Part shown: positions 26,191 through 34,347 of the stretch, piece by piece | Layout: the number at the start of each line of letters is the position of its first letter | Numbering within the stretch: the first letter of the stretch is position 1 | Source: CBDFKB01 sp965248715 | GTDB taxonomy: Bacteria; Pseudomonadota; Alphaproteobacteria; Rhizobiales; Rhizobiaceae | Reading direction: 5' to 3' | DNA length: 64,000 nt | NCBI GenBank assembly: GCA_965248715.1 | Contig: CBDFKB010000007.1 | Span: 434,001-498,000, forward strand | Notes under the pieces: generated by a model | Database searches by the model: none | What the model saw: only the letters and a program-made list of their open reading frames with translations | Told to the model about the DNA's origin: nothing | Program-made: the position numbers and the translations under genes

Positions 26191-26669
26191 GGACCATCTT
26201 GGACGATCAACCCAGCAACAACGGGTCAAATTCCGACCAATGTTTCATTCACACCATCCGGGTCGGTTGGGCCGATTGCGACCCGGCGCGGATCGTCTAT
26301 ACCGGTCGTTTGCCCGCGTTTGCGCTCGAAGCGATCGATGCCTGGTGGGAGACCCGGGTCGGTGCCGGCTGGTTCGAGATGAATATCGATCGCAATGTCG
26401 GGTCGCCGTTCGTGCATTTGAGCCTCGATTTCCTCGCGCCGGTAACCCCGCGCCATCGCCTCCAATGCGAAGTGGCACTGATCGGGCTTGGTGAAACTTC
26501 GGTGCGGTTCCACGTAACCGGCACCCAAAACAGTGTGGTATGTTTTCAGGGCAATTTCGTCGAGGTGTTCATTGATGCAGCGCGGTTTGTGAAAGCACCG
26601 CCGCCAGCCGACATCCGCGCCAAGATCGAACCATTTCTGGTCACCGACGAAACGCGGCGCGAACGCTAA
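26187..26669 (+). CDS. 4-HBT family acyl-CoA thioesterase
   Basis: 160 residues, hot-dog fold. GWADCDPARIVYTG (catalytic Asp in the DP-ARIVY motif) near residue 30 and FVHLSLDFLAPVTP are typical of 4-hydroxybenzoyl-CoA-type thioesterases. It probably releases benzoate from excess benzoyl-CoA or rescues CoA from dead-end esters. The start is uncertain: TTG 26187 overlaps the boxA stop and TTG 26199 is in frame. The boxR ATG overlaps its TAA by one base. Confidence 0.85.
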   Translation: MRTILDDQPSNNGSNSDQCFIHTIRVGWADCDPARIVYTGRLPAFALEAIDAWWETRVGAGWFEMNIDRNVGSPFVHLSLDFLAPVTPRHRLQCEVALIGLGETSVRFHVTGTQNSVVCFQGNFVEVFIDAARFVKAPPPADIRAKIEPFLVTDETRRER

Positions 26670-27595
26670 TGAGCAATATTCTACCGATTGATCAGCCATT
26701 ACATCGAGCAGATGCCGGTGATGGCAAGCAAGCGGTGAAGAACGCCGATTTGCTTGGGAAAGTGGGCGAAAATGTTCGCCTGGCGCGAACCGAGCGGCGG
26801 GTATCGAGGCGCGCTTTGTCCACCGCCTCCGGTGTCTCGCAACGTTATCTGGCCGAACTCGAGGCCGGCCGAAGCAACATTTCGATCGGCCTTTTACAGG
26901 CGATTGCCGACGCGCTTGGCACCACAATTGCCGAACTTGCCGGCGATATGGCAACCCGGCCATTACCAGGCGATGCCGATCTGGCGTCGGCATTCAATAC
27001 TGCTGACATTGCGGTCCGGCAACAGATTTTAGAACTGTTGGACATTGCTTCACCCCCGAAAAATTGCCTTAAGATTGCCCTGGTGGGACTGCGCGGTGCC
27101 GGCAAATCGACCATTGGCCGGATGGCCGCAAAGCAACTGGGAATGGGGTTTGTTGAAATAAACGACGAGATCGAAACCATTTGCGGCATGGCGATTGACG
27201 AGGTCATCGCACTTTATGGCCAAGAAGGTTATCGCCAGCTTGAACGCCAGGCGCTGGAACGGGTTTTAGAGTTCGAAAAGCCTTTGGTGATTGCGGTTGC
27301 AGGGGGCATTGTTTGCGAACCGGACACCTATGAGAAATTGTTGCGCACTTGCCGCACTATCTGGCTGAAAGCGATGCCGGAAGAACATATGGCGCGGGTC
27401 CGCGCCCAAGGTGACGAACGCCCAATGGCCGGCAACCCGGCAGCGATGGACGATTTACGGGCGATCCTGACCGGTCGCGAGCAGCATTATGCCCGAGCCA
27501 ACGCGGTGGTCGATACGTCCGCGATGGGCCTGGAACGAACTCTTGGGGAGACCGTGCGGCTGATCCAGGCATTCGCGGTTAAAAGCCGAGGTTAG
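26669..27595 (+). CDS. boxR: BoxR-type transcriptional regulator (XRE domain plus shikimate-kinase-like domain)
   Basis: 308 residues. The helix-turn-helix is at about residues 32-90 (SRRALSTASGVSQRYLAELE). The C-terminal domain resembles shikimate kinase, with Walker A GLRGAGKST near residue 138, DEIET and the GGGIV-like AVAGGIV. In Azoarcus, BzdR/BoxR use this domain to sense benzoyl-CoA and release the operator. It is cotranscribed with the genes it would control (TAATG overlap upstream). Candidate operators lie before boxC. Confidence 0.92.
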   Translation: MSNILPIDQPLHRADAGDGKQAVKNADLLGKVGENVRLARTERRVSRRALSTASGVSQRYLAELEAGRSNISIGLLQAIADALGTTIAELAGDMATRPLPGDADLASAFNTADIAVRQQILELLDIASPPKNCLKIALVGLRGAGKSTIGRMAAKQLGMGFVEINDEIETICGMAIDEVIALYGQEGYRQLERQALERVLEFEKPLVIAVAGGIVCEPDTYEKLLRTCRTIWLKAMPEEHMARVRAQGDERPMAGNPAAMDDLRAILTGREQHYARANAVVDTSAMGLERTLGETVRLIQAFAVKSRG

Positions 27596-27635
27596 GGTAG
27601 AGGGCTCTATGGGTCAAATCGGACCCGTTGAACGG

Positions 27636-27712
27636 TGGCGATCCCGACAGGATTCGAACCTGTGACCTACGGATTAGGAATCCGTCGCTCTATCCGACTG
27701 AGCTACGGGACC
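27636..27712 (-). tRNA. tRNA-Arg (anticodon CCT)
   Basis: 77 nt with encoded CCA. Acceptor GGTCCCG pairs with CGGGATC. The D arm contains GCTCAGTCGGATAGAGC, the anticodon loop TTCCTAA gives CCT, and the T arm is CAGGTTCGAATCCTG. No integrase or duplicated 3' end is seen nearby. Confidence 0.96.
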
Positions 27713-27788
27713 GATCCTTGCTTGTTAGCAAACGGCTACTGAAAATCAATCGTTGCGGTGCAGTTCAGTTGCCAGCGATCCCAGCAAT

Positions 27789-28142
27789 TCAGCGTTGTTT
27801 GCAGCCGATCTGGCGCAGGGAGCTGATCTTGCGGATGTGATGTGCGATATTGCCGGCCCAGCGATGACACGATGATTGGGTAGCAAAGCAATCGACCACA
27901 TGGAACGCGACATCGCTGCCGGAGCGGTAGCCACCGCCCAGGGCCAACATGCCGGAAGCCCAGCCCTTCCAATAGCCGCCGCCATTTGCTTTCATCGCCT
28001 GGCAGCGGTCGAACCGTTCGAAGTCGGCGGCGGGATTGCTCGGCTCCAAGGCCACAACTGACCCGGTCGCCGCCAGTGTCAACATCCAAGAAAGGCAAAT
28101 TGCGGTCAATATTCGGCCGGCGTGCGCAACAACTAAATTCAT
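27789..28142 (-). CDS. Small secreted protein of unknown function
   Basis: 117 residues from ATG 28142, which has a perfect AGGAGG five bases upstream; the frame runs on to 28178. Signal peptide MNLVVAHAGRILTAIC...GSVVA, cleavage near residue 32. The mature part has four Cys (DRCQA, VDCFA, SSCHRW, IGCKQ), suggesting two disulfides. WKGWASGMLALGGGY is notable. I recognise no family. The leader has two stable hairpins. Confidence 0.7.
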   Translation of the reverse strand: MNLVVAHAGRILTAICLSWMLTLAATGSVVALEPSNPAADFERFDRCQAMKANGGGYWKGWASGMLALGGGYRSGSDVAFHVVDCFATQSSCHRWAGNIAHHIRKISSLRQIGCKQR

Positions 28143-28200
28143 CTCATCCTCCTGTGGACCGGCGCCTATGGCCGGCATTTGCGCACTGGCTCCAGTGTGC
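28143..28200 (-). promoter_or_regulatory. 5' leader with two consecutive hairpins
   Basis: On the minus strand GCACACTGG pairs with CCAGTGCGC (one mismatch). CCGGC then pairs with GCCGG just before the AGGAGG site. They could set mRNA stability or translation. No matching riboswitch class recognised. Confidence 0.4.
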
Positions 28201-28234
28201 CTACTGCTGTGTGTCGCTTGGCATTTTCCACAAA

Positions 28235-28264
28235 ATAATGCCCTTTTGGTGAATTCCCAGTCAA
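28235..28264 (-). promoter_or_regulatory. Candidate sigma-70 promoter for the secreted protein gene
   Basis: On the minus strand TTGACT (28264-28259), 18 bp, CATTAT (28240-28235), about 90 bp before ATG 28142. The -35 is 5 of 6 and the -10 is 4 of 6. Confidence 0.45.
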
Positions 28265-28544
28265 ATCTGTGTCACAATTGTATCACGCACCGCAATCGAA
28301 ATCCCCAGTGCGATAGTAGCGCAATGAAACATCGCGCGGTGGCGGCTAAAACCAAGCGTACCCGATATTGTGAAATCATCGGACCGCGATAATTTTTTCT
28401 TCTGACCGGTCGCAAATCGGCGATTGCACATAGCTGGCGAAAACCACACACAGCGCGCCGTCAATTTGTCCGTGTCGGAGATTTCTAGTTGCCCTTCGCA
28501 TTTTTGCTCGACCCGCATCCGCATTATGGGGTTGCCAACCAGGC

Positions 28545-29441
28545 TCAGCCATTTTCGGCGATAAAGCCATCGACCTCATCTCTTGTCGGAGTGCCGGTGC
28601 GACCGCCAAAACGGGTGCATTTAATTGCCGCCACCGTATTGGCAAAGGCGACCGCTGCTTCTTCGGACCCGGTTTCTGCCAACCGAAGCGCGAACGCACC
28701 ATGCCAAACATCACCAGCCCCAAGGGTATCTACGGCTTTGACCTTTGGCGGCTGCAATTGGGCGATTGCGTTCCCGTTAAACCAGAACGCCCCCAGTTCG
28801 CCACGGGTAACGGCTGCCCATGCGCCACTTAGTTCGTGCGCCGCGCGCAACCCAACCTCAATGTCGCCGGATTGGAATGCCGCCAAACCGTTGGCGGAAA
28901 AGCCGATATGGCTAGCTAGTTTGATCGACGGAAGATGAATATCGGCTGCATCTTCCGCATCAAGCACCCCGGGCACCTGCCATTTCTTAGCAAGCCGCAT
29001 CGCCGCTGCCGCGCCTTGCGGCCATGTGGTATCGGCCAGTACTACAGCAAACCGACCCGGATCATTGAGTTGGTCGAACACATCCGCTTCCCGCATCCCG
29101 CGTTCGCGGTAATTGACGATTTGGCGTTCTCCGGCATCGTCCACATAGACCGATGATACCGAAGAGCGAAAATCCGGCCTTAGCGGCGACAAGTCACAGT
29201 CAACCCCTTCGGCTTGCAATTGGTCGCGGATCAGATTGCCGATCAGATCATCGCCCAACAAGGTTGCCAGGGATGGGTTGCCGCCTAATCTGGCGATCGC
29301 CACGGCGGCGCTAGCAGCACACCCGCCACCGGTTACCGAAACATCGTCGGCACGAAACTTGACCGGCCGGTCCGGCATCTGCGGCACTTTAAAGATGAAG
29401 TCGAGCACGGAGATGCCGACCACTAAAATTGACTTCGCCAC
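28545..29441 (-). CDS. PfkB-family carbohydrate kinase
   Basis: 298 residues, ribokinase-like. N-terminal ILVVGISVLDFIFKV; motif 1 GGCAASAAVAIARLGG near residue 39; motif 2 DTLGAGDVWHGAF with catalytic Asp near residue 252. The closest general type is sulfofructose/ketohexokinase-like kinases; the substrate is unknown. GTG 29441 with AAGGGAG upstream is chosen because the longer frame to 29552 runs into a dispersed repeat. Confidence 0.82.
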   Translation of the reverse strand: MAKSILVVGISVLDFIFKVPQMPDRPVKFRADDVSVTGGGCAASAAVAIARLGGNPSLATLLGDDLIGNLIRDQLQAEGVDCDLSPLRPDFRSSVSSVYVDDAGERQIVNYRERGMREADVFDQLNDPGRFAVVLADTTWPQGAAAAMRLAKKWQVPGVLDAEDAADIHLPSIKLASHIGFSANGLAAFQSGDIEVGLRAAHELSGAWAAVTRGELGAFWFNGNAIAQLQPPKVKAVDTLGAGDVWHGAFALRLAETGSEEAAVAFANTVAAIKCTRFGGRTGTPTRDEVDGFIAENG

Positions 29442-29466
29442 CGCTTGCTCCCTTGCCGGTTGCAGA

Positions 29467-29571
29467 TAGAGCACTTTTCGCGATTTGTGAATCGCAAATA
29501 ATGCTCTATCTATTTGTTTTGTCGCACAATGTTTCTGAAAACCGGCCACCACTTTTCAGATTGTGCTCTAG
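29467..29571. repeat. 105-bp double-hairpin repeat, copy B
   Basis: Ends TAGAGCAC and GTGCTCTA. Inner hairpins GCGATT-TGTG-AATCGC and GCACAAT...ATTGTGC with CTGAAA/TTTTCAG arms. It lies between the divergent kinase and kbl genes. Confidence 0.85.
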
Positions 29572-29712
29572 CCCGACCATTTAGCGACATTATGCATTTG
29601 CCTGATCCGCGCCGCTAGAGGACGCCGCCAAATAGGGTGTGAACTTTGCCATATTGACAATTGATGACGGCGGATGCGGTCATAGCGCAACAAATGCACA
29701 AGGAGCCGACTT

Positions 29713-30903
29713 ATGATCGACGATCTTGCCAGTGATCTTAAACAACGCATTGATGGTCTGCGCCGCGAAGGGATTTTTCGTAACGAACGGGTGATCACTT
29801 CTGTCCAGGGTGGCACGATCAGCCTGGCCGGCGGCGCAAACGCAATCAATCTGTGCGGCAACAATTATCTCGGCCTTTCCGGCGACCCGGCGCTGGCCAA
29901 CGAAGCGGCAAAAGCCCTGACACGCTACGGCTACGGCATGTCGTCGGTACGTTTCATCTGCGGCACCCAGGAGCCGCACAAGACCCTGGAAACCAGGCTG
30001 GCGGATTTTCTCGGTATGGAGGACGCGATCCTGTATTCAAGCTGTTTCGACGCCAATACCGGCCTTTTCGAGACCTTGCTGGACGAAAAGGACGCGATCA
30101 TTTCCGATGCCCTCAACCATGCCTCGATCATCGATGGGGTCAGGCTGTGTAAGGCCAAACGCTACCGCTACGCCAATTGCGACATGGCCGATCTCGAGCG
30201 CCAACTTGTGGCCGCAAACGGTGCCAGATACAAAATGATCGCCACCGACGGCGTGTTTTCCATGGATGGCTATATCGCCCGGCTCGGCGAGATTTGTGAT
30301 CTGGCAGAACGCTATGGCGCGATCGTCATGGTCGACGATAGCCACGCGGTCGGCTTCATGGGTAAAAACGGCCGAGGCAGTCACGAACATTGTGGGGTGA
30401 TGGGTCGGGTCGACATCATCACCGGCACGTTGGGCAAGGCGCTTGGCGGCGCGTCGGGTGGCTATACGGCCGCCAAACGCGAGATCGTTAGTTGGCTGCG
30501 CCAGCGCTCGCGACCCTATCTGTTTTCCAACACCCTGGCGCCGGTAATCGCCCAGACCTCCCTGGCGGTGCTCGAGCGGATCGCTTCGCAACCGCAATTG
30601 CGGCAACGTCTTGTCAGCAATACCGGGTATTTTCGCAGTGCGATGAAAGCTCTCGGTTTTGAACTGCTGGAAGGCGAACACCCGATCGTGCCGGTAATGT
30701 TGCGCAATCCCAAATTGGCCCAGGAGTTCGCCGCCGGTCTTGACCGGCGCGGCATATTTGTCACCGCGTTTTCGTTCCCGGTGGTGCCGCGCGGTCACGA
30801 GCGTATTCGCACCCAAATGTCGGCGGCCCATTCGCGCGATGAGCTTGACCGGGCAATTGCCGCATTCGCTGAGGCCGGACGAGAGCTTAGTGTCATCGAT
30901 TAG
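29713..30903 (+). CDS. kbl: Glycine C-acetyltransferase (2-amino-3-ketobutyrate CoA ligase)
   Basis: 396 residues, PLP-dependent alpha-oxoamine synthase. It converts 2-amino-3-oxobutyrate and CoA to glycine and acetyl-CoA in threonine breakdown. Motifs: NYLGLSGDP, GMSSVRFICGT, VDDSHAVGFMG, and the PLP Lys in TGTLGKALGG near residue 244. GGAG precedes the ATG. The usual partner tdh is not in the window. Glycine made here connects with the one-carbon genes downstream. Confidence 0.95.
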   Translation: MIDDLASDLKQRIDGLRREGIFRNERVITSVQGGTISLAGGANAINLCGNNYLGLSGDPALANEAAKALTRYGYGMSSVRFICGTQEPHKTLETRLADFLGMEDAILYSSCFDANTGLFETLLDEKDAIISDALNHASIIDGVRLCKAKRYRYANCDMADLERQLVAANGARYKMIATDGVFSMDGYIARLGEICDLAERYGAIVMVDDSHAVGFMGKNGRGSHEHCGVMGRVDIITGTLGKALGGASGGYTAAKREIVSWLRQRSRPYLFSNTLAPVIAQTSLAVLERIASQPQLRQRLVSNTGYFRSAMKALGFELLEGEHPIVPVMLRNPKLAQEFAAGLDRRGIFVTAFSFPVVPRGHERIRTQMSAAHSRDELDRAIAAFAEAGRELSVID

Positions 30904-30929
30904 GCCCAATCGGATCGGGCCGGATATCG

Positions 30930-31020
30930 CTAGCGCTTGGTGACAAGCGCTAGTGCCTCTTTGTTTATGCGTGTCATTTTTCCCAAAACCGGTGCCCACT
31001 TTTGGGTGACACGCGCTAGT
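30930..31020. repeat. Dispersed repeat with CTAGCGCTTG end, copy 2
   Basis: About 91 bp between the convergent kbl and FAH-family genes. It shares TTTGTTTATGCG, CCCAAAACCGGTGCCCACTT and GGGTGACACGC with copies 1 and 3, but the left half differs and contains a self-complementary GCGCTTG-GTGACAAGCGC. Confidence 0.75.
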
Positions 31021-31091
31021 GCCTCTTTGAATTGGAAGTTCGTTTAGAGGTTGCAGAATAATGCGACGAACTTCAGCTCCGGGGCACTAGC
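31015..31091. repeat. Nested inverted repeat containing the FAH stop codon
   Basis: The outer pair GCTAGTGCC (31015-31023) / GGCACTAGC (31083-31091) and the inner pair GAAGTTCGT (31035-31043) / ACGAACTTC (31066-31074) are both perfect. The outer right arm includes the stop of the minus-strand FAH gene (31087-31089). It could act as a bidirectional end between convergent genes. Confidence 0.65.
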
Positions 31092-31932
31092 CTTGTATCA
31101 CTTCCTGGTGTTGGCTGCCGAGCCCTTGCACCGAGAGTTCCAACACGTCGCCGGGTTTAAGGTACATCGGCTTCGGCTTCAGTCCCATGCCGACACCGGG
31201 CGGGGTGCCGGTGGAAATTACATCTCCTGGATGCAACGTAAATAATTGCGACAAATGGGCGATGATCTGGGCAATGGAAAATACCATAGTGCGGGTATTG
31301 CCGGTCTGCATGCGCTGGCCGTTGAGGTCGAGATGCATGTCGAGGTTTTGCGGATTTGCCACCTCGTCGCGGGTCACCAACCATGGGCCGGTCGGCCCAA
31401 ATGTGTCACAGGATTTTCCCTTGGTCCACTGACCTGAGATGCCGCTTTGGAAATGCCGTTCAGAAACATCGTTGACAATGCAATAGCCGGCAACATGGGA
31501 AAGAGCGTCAACCTCATCGACATATTTCGCCGCCTTGCCGATGACTACGCCCAGTTCCAGTTCCCAGTCGGTATGAGTTGAATTGCGCGGCAACGCCACT
31601 GGATCGTTCGGGCCGACAACCGCCGACGTTGCTTTCATGAACAAGATCGGGTGCTCGGGCACCTTCAAACCGGCTTCGGCTGCGTGGTCCGAATAGTTAA
31701 GGCCGATGCACATGAATTTGCCGATACCACCGACGCAAGGGCCAAGACGCACACCATCGGTTACCGCCGGCAGGCATTTCGGGTCGATCGCCGACAAGCG
31801 TTCGAGGCTTTCGTCCGACAACATTTGCCCGGTAACATCTTCAATGTACCCGGAAAGATCGCGGGTGATTCCATCGCCATCAAGCAGGCCCGGCATTTCT
31901 CTGCCAGACGGACCAAAGCGTAACAATTTCAT
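31087..31932 (-). CDS. Fumarylacetoacetate hydrolase family protein
   Basis: 281 residues, FAH C-terminal fold with Mg2+ site. GLNYSDHAAE near residue 76, the ELGVVIGK motif with metal-binding Glu and the FSIAQIIAHLSQ segment are typical, with ISTGTPPGVGMG near the end. The N-terminus MKLLRFGPSGREMPG resembles the 2,4-diketo-3-deoxy-L-fuconate hydrolase group, often misnamed ureidoglycolate lyase. ATG 31932 is chosen over a start at 31959. The divergent SDR remnant 220 bp away fits that pathway. Confidence 0.82.
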   Translation of the reverse strand: MKLLRFGPSGREMPGLLDGDGITRDLSGYIEDVTGQMLSDESLERLSAIDPKCLPAVTDGVRLGPCVGGIGKFMCIGLNYSDHAAEAGLKVPEHPILFMKATSAVVGPNDPVALPRNSTHTDWELELGVVIGKAAKYVDEVDALSHVAGYCIVNDVSERHFQSGISGQWTKGKSCDTFGPTGPWLVTRDEVANPQNLDMHLDLNGQRMQTGNTRTMVFSIAQIIAHLSQLFTLHPGDVISTGTPPGVGMGLKPKPMYLKPGDVLELSVQGLGSQHQEVIQG

Positions 31933-32154
31933 ATACCTATTCCCAACCCAGAATTTCATTCTTGAAAGACAAAGCCTTCAACCCAACAAGAAAAGTTTAC
32001 GCGGCCTTTTGGTTGCGGGCAAGATGGACGAAAGTCGCTCAATGTTTAAACGCTGCCAAATGGCCATCGCTTCCTTGCGATGCAGTGAGATTGGCGGCTA
32101 CTATCAACAATTTGTGATTGGGCAATTTTCAATCGAAACTCCAAAGGCGGGCGA

Positions 32155-32460
32155 ATGCCAGTGCCACTTGAAGGAAAACCGGCGTTGATCACTGCGGCTG
32201 GTCAAGCCATATGCCGGGCAACCGCGCTGCTGGCCTATGCGCGCCAAGCTGCCGAGGTGTTTGCAATCGATGTAAATACTGACATACTTAACGTGTTGAC
32301 ACGGCAAGCGGACGGTCGCCTGAGTATCTTCGAACTCGACATACTCGACCAAAATTCAATCGGCAAAAACGTGGCGCGGGCAAATTCCGACATTTTATTA
32401 ACCGGGCTGCCTACGTTTATTGCGACGCCTTGGTTTGAGGAAAGTAGCCATGCAGTTTAA
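32155..32460 (+). pseudogene. Remnant of a short-chain dehydrogenase/reductase
   Basis: The first ~75 codons read as an SDR N-terminus: LEGKPALITAAG followed by a damaged glycine motif (QAICRAT where GIGRAT is expected), AIDVN, and FELDILD. The catalytic Ser/Tyr/Lys region is absent. The frame ends with PTFIATPWFEE, which resembles an SDR C-terminal segment, so an internal deletion is possible. The tail overlaps the start of the next gene. Confidence 0.6.
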
Positions 32461-33355
32461 GGGCATCTACACCCCGGTCGTCACCCCCTACAAGGCTGAT
32501 TTTTCGATCAACCGCGACAGGTTTGCGCAAACCTTGGAATTCCTGATCAATGCTGGGGTCAACGGCATTATCGTTGCCGGCACCACCGGCGAGTACTACG
32601 CGCAAACCACCGAAGAACGGCTTAATATGATGCGGTTCGCCAAGGAACGCATCAATCGCCGATTGCCGCTGATCATCGGTACCGGGGCCATACGCACTGA
32701 AGACAGCGTCGGGTTTGCCACCGCGGCGAAAGAAATAGGTGCCGACGGCATCTTGGTCGCTACCCCACCCTATGCTTGCCCGACTGGCCGCGAAATCGCG
32801 CTGCACGCGCTGGCCATTGACCGGGCCGCCAATTTGCCGGTGATGCTGTACAATTATCCTGGCCGCATGAGCGTCAACATGGACCAGGAAACCCTCAACC
32901 GGCTCGCTCGCAACGCAAATTTCTGCGCAATCAAGGAAAGTTCTGGTGACCCCAACCGCCTGCACATGCTGGCGCGTGATTATCCGCACATCCAATTGTC
33001 GTGCGGCATGGACGACCAGGCGTTGGAATTTTTTGCCTGGGGGGCACGGTCGTGGGTTTGCGCCGGTTCTAATTTCGCGCCCGAAGCCCACATCGCGCTT
33101 TATACGGCTTGCGCGCTGGAAGGCAATTTCGACAAGGGCCGGCGCATCATGTCGGCGATGCTGCCGCTGATGGCGGTGCTCGAACAGGGCGGCAAGTTCG
33201 TCCAATGCATCAAGCACGGCCTCACCCTTCGCGGCATCGACGCCGGGCCACCGCGCAAGCCGCTACAACCGCTCAACAAGGGCGACAAGCGAGCGTTGCA
33301 CGAAGTCATTACCACCATGAATGCAGAAATCGACACGATCAGCAAACAAGGCTGA
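32450..33355 (+). CDS. DapA-family aldolase/lyase (dihydrodipicolinate synthase-like)
   Basis: 301 residues, class I TIM-barrel. GIYTPVVTP, GTTGEYYAQT, catalytic Tyr in LYNYPGR near residue 134 and Schiff-base Lys in CAIKESSGD near residue 161. GAGGAAAG upstream supports ATG 32450. lysA/dapB neighbours are missing, so a catabolic 2-keto-3-deoxy sugar acid or hydroxyproline-type function is more likely than lysine synthesis. Confidence 0.85.
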   Translation: MQFKGIYTPVVTPYKADFSINRDRFAQTLEFLINAGVNGIIVAGTTGEYYAQTTEERLNMMRFAKERINRRLPLIIGTGAIRTEDSVGFATAAKEIGADGILVATPPYACPTGREIALHALAIDRAANLPVMLYNYPGRMSVNMDQETLNRLARNANFCAIKESSGDPNRLHMLARDYPHIQLSCGMDDQALEFFAWGARSWVCAGSNFAPEAHIALYTACALEGNFDKGRRIMSAMLPLMAVLEQGGKFVQCIKHGLTLRGIDAGPPRKPLQPLNKGDKRALHEVITTMNAEIDTISKQG

Positions 33356-33409
33356 ACCGTCAGCCTTCTTGCTACCTTCCAAGAATCCAATTGGCCGTTT
33401 GTCGATCAG

Positions 33410-34312
33410 TCATGCGGTCAAGCCCTCCGGCTCGGCGATATTGTTGGCGCGGCAACATGCGGTAAGCGTGTTGGCCAAAAGACAGGCGATGGTCATTGGC
33501 CCAACGCCACCGGGCACTGGAGTCATTGCGCCGGCCTTTTTGATCGCGCTGGCAAAATCCACATCACCGACGATTTTATTTTTGCCTTCGCCCTTTTCCG
33601 GTGCCGGGACCCGGTTGATGCCGACATCGATCACGGTTGCACCGTCGCCGATCCAATCGCCTTTAATCATTTCAGGACGGCCGACCGCGGCAATCAAAAT
33701 GTCGGCGCTACGGCACAGGGCTTCAATTTCCTTGGTGCGGCTGTGGGCAATCGTCACCGTGCAACTGTCGCGCAGCAACAGGTTCGCCATCGGTTTACCG
33801 ACGATATTAGAGCGCCCTACCACCACCGCATTGAGCCCGGACAGGGTACCATGATGGTCGCGCAGCATCATCAAACACCCAAGTGGCGTGCAGGGCACCA
33901 TTGATTTTTGCCCCGTCGCCAGCAGACCGACATTGGAAATGTGAAACCCATCAACGTCCTTGCTCGGATCGATCGAATTGATCACCAAATCTTCGTTGAG
34001 GTGATCGGGTAACGGCAATTGGCACAAAATGCCATGCACCGCCCGATCCTTGTTGAGCTGGTCGATTAGCGCCAACAGATCGACTTGCGAAGTCGACGCA
34101 TCGAGTTTGTGCTCGAACGAATTCATGCCGCACTCGATGGTTTGCTTGCCCTTGTTGCGGACATAGACCTCGCTGGCCGGATCCTCGCCCACCAGGACCA
34201 CCGCCAGACCTGGGGTAATGCCGTGGTTGGCCTTCAATCCGGCGACATGGCCTGCGACTTTCTCGCGAACGTTGGCCGCGAATGCCTTGCCGTCAATAAT
34301 GCTAGCGCTCAT
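33410..34312 (-). CDS. folD: Methylenetetrahydrofolate dehydrogenase / methenyltetrahydrofolate cyclohydrolase
   Basis: 300 residues. It interconverts 5,10-methylene-, methenyl- and 10-formyl-THF using NADP. Folate motif YVRNKGKQTIECGM (catalytic Lys near residue 54), QLPLPDHLNED, NADP motif VVVGRSNIVGKPMA and PVPGGVGPMT near residue 274. Last gene of the sox/fhs group on this strand. Confidence 0.97.
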   Translation of the reverse strand: MSASIIDGKAFAANVREKVAGHVAGLKANHGITPGLAVVLVGEDPASEVYVRNKGKQTIECGMNSFEHKLDASTSQVDLLALIDQLNKDRAVHGILCQLPLPDHLNEDLVINSIDPSKDVDGFHISNVGLLATGQKSMVPCTPLGCLMMLRDHHGTLSGLNAVVVGRSNIVGKPMANLLLRDSCTVTIAHSRTKEIEALCRSADILIAAVGRPEMIKGDWIGDGATVIDVGINRVPAPEKGEGKNKIVGDVDFASAIKKAGAMTPVPGGVGPMTIACLLANTLTACCRANNIAEPEGLTA

Positions 34313-34347
34313 GTGTACCGCCTCCCTGGTTTGCCGCGAAAAGAACT

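Noticed and set aside
27636..27712. tRNA-Arg as an integration site of the neighbouring genes
   Set aside because: No integrase, no repeated tRNA 3' segment and no phage-like genes on either side.
32155..32460. SDR-like frame as a functional dehydrogenase
   Set aside because: Damaged nucleotide motif, no catalytic Tyr/Lys, one third of the normal length, and its end overlaps the next gene.
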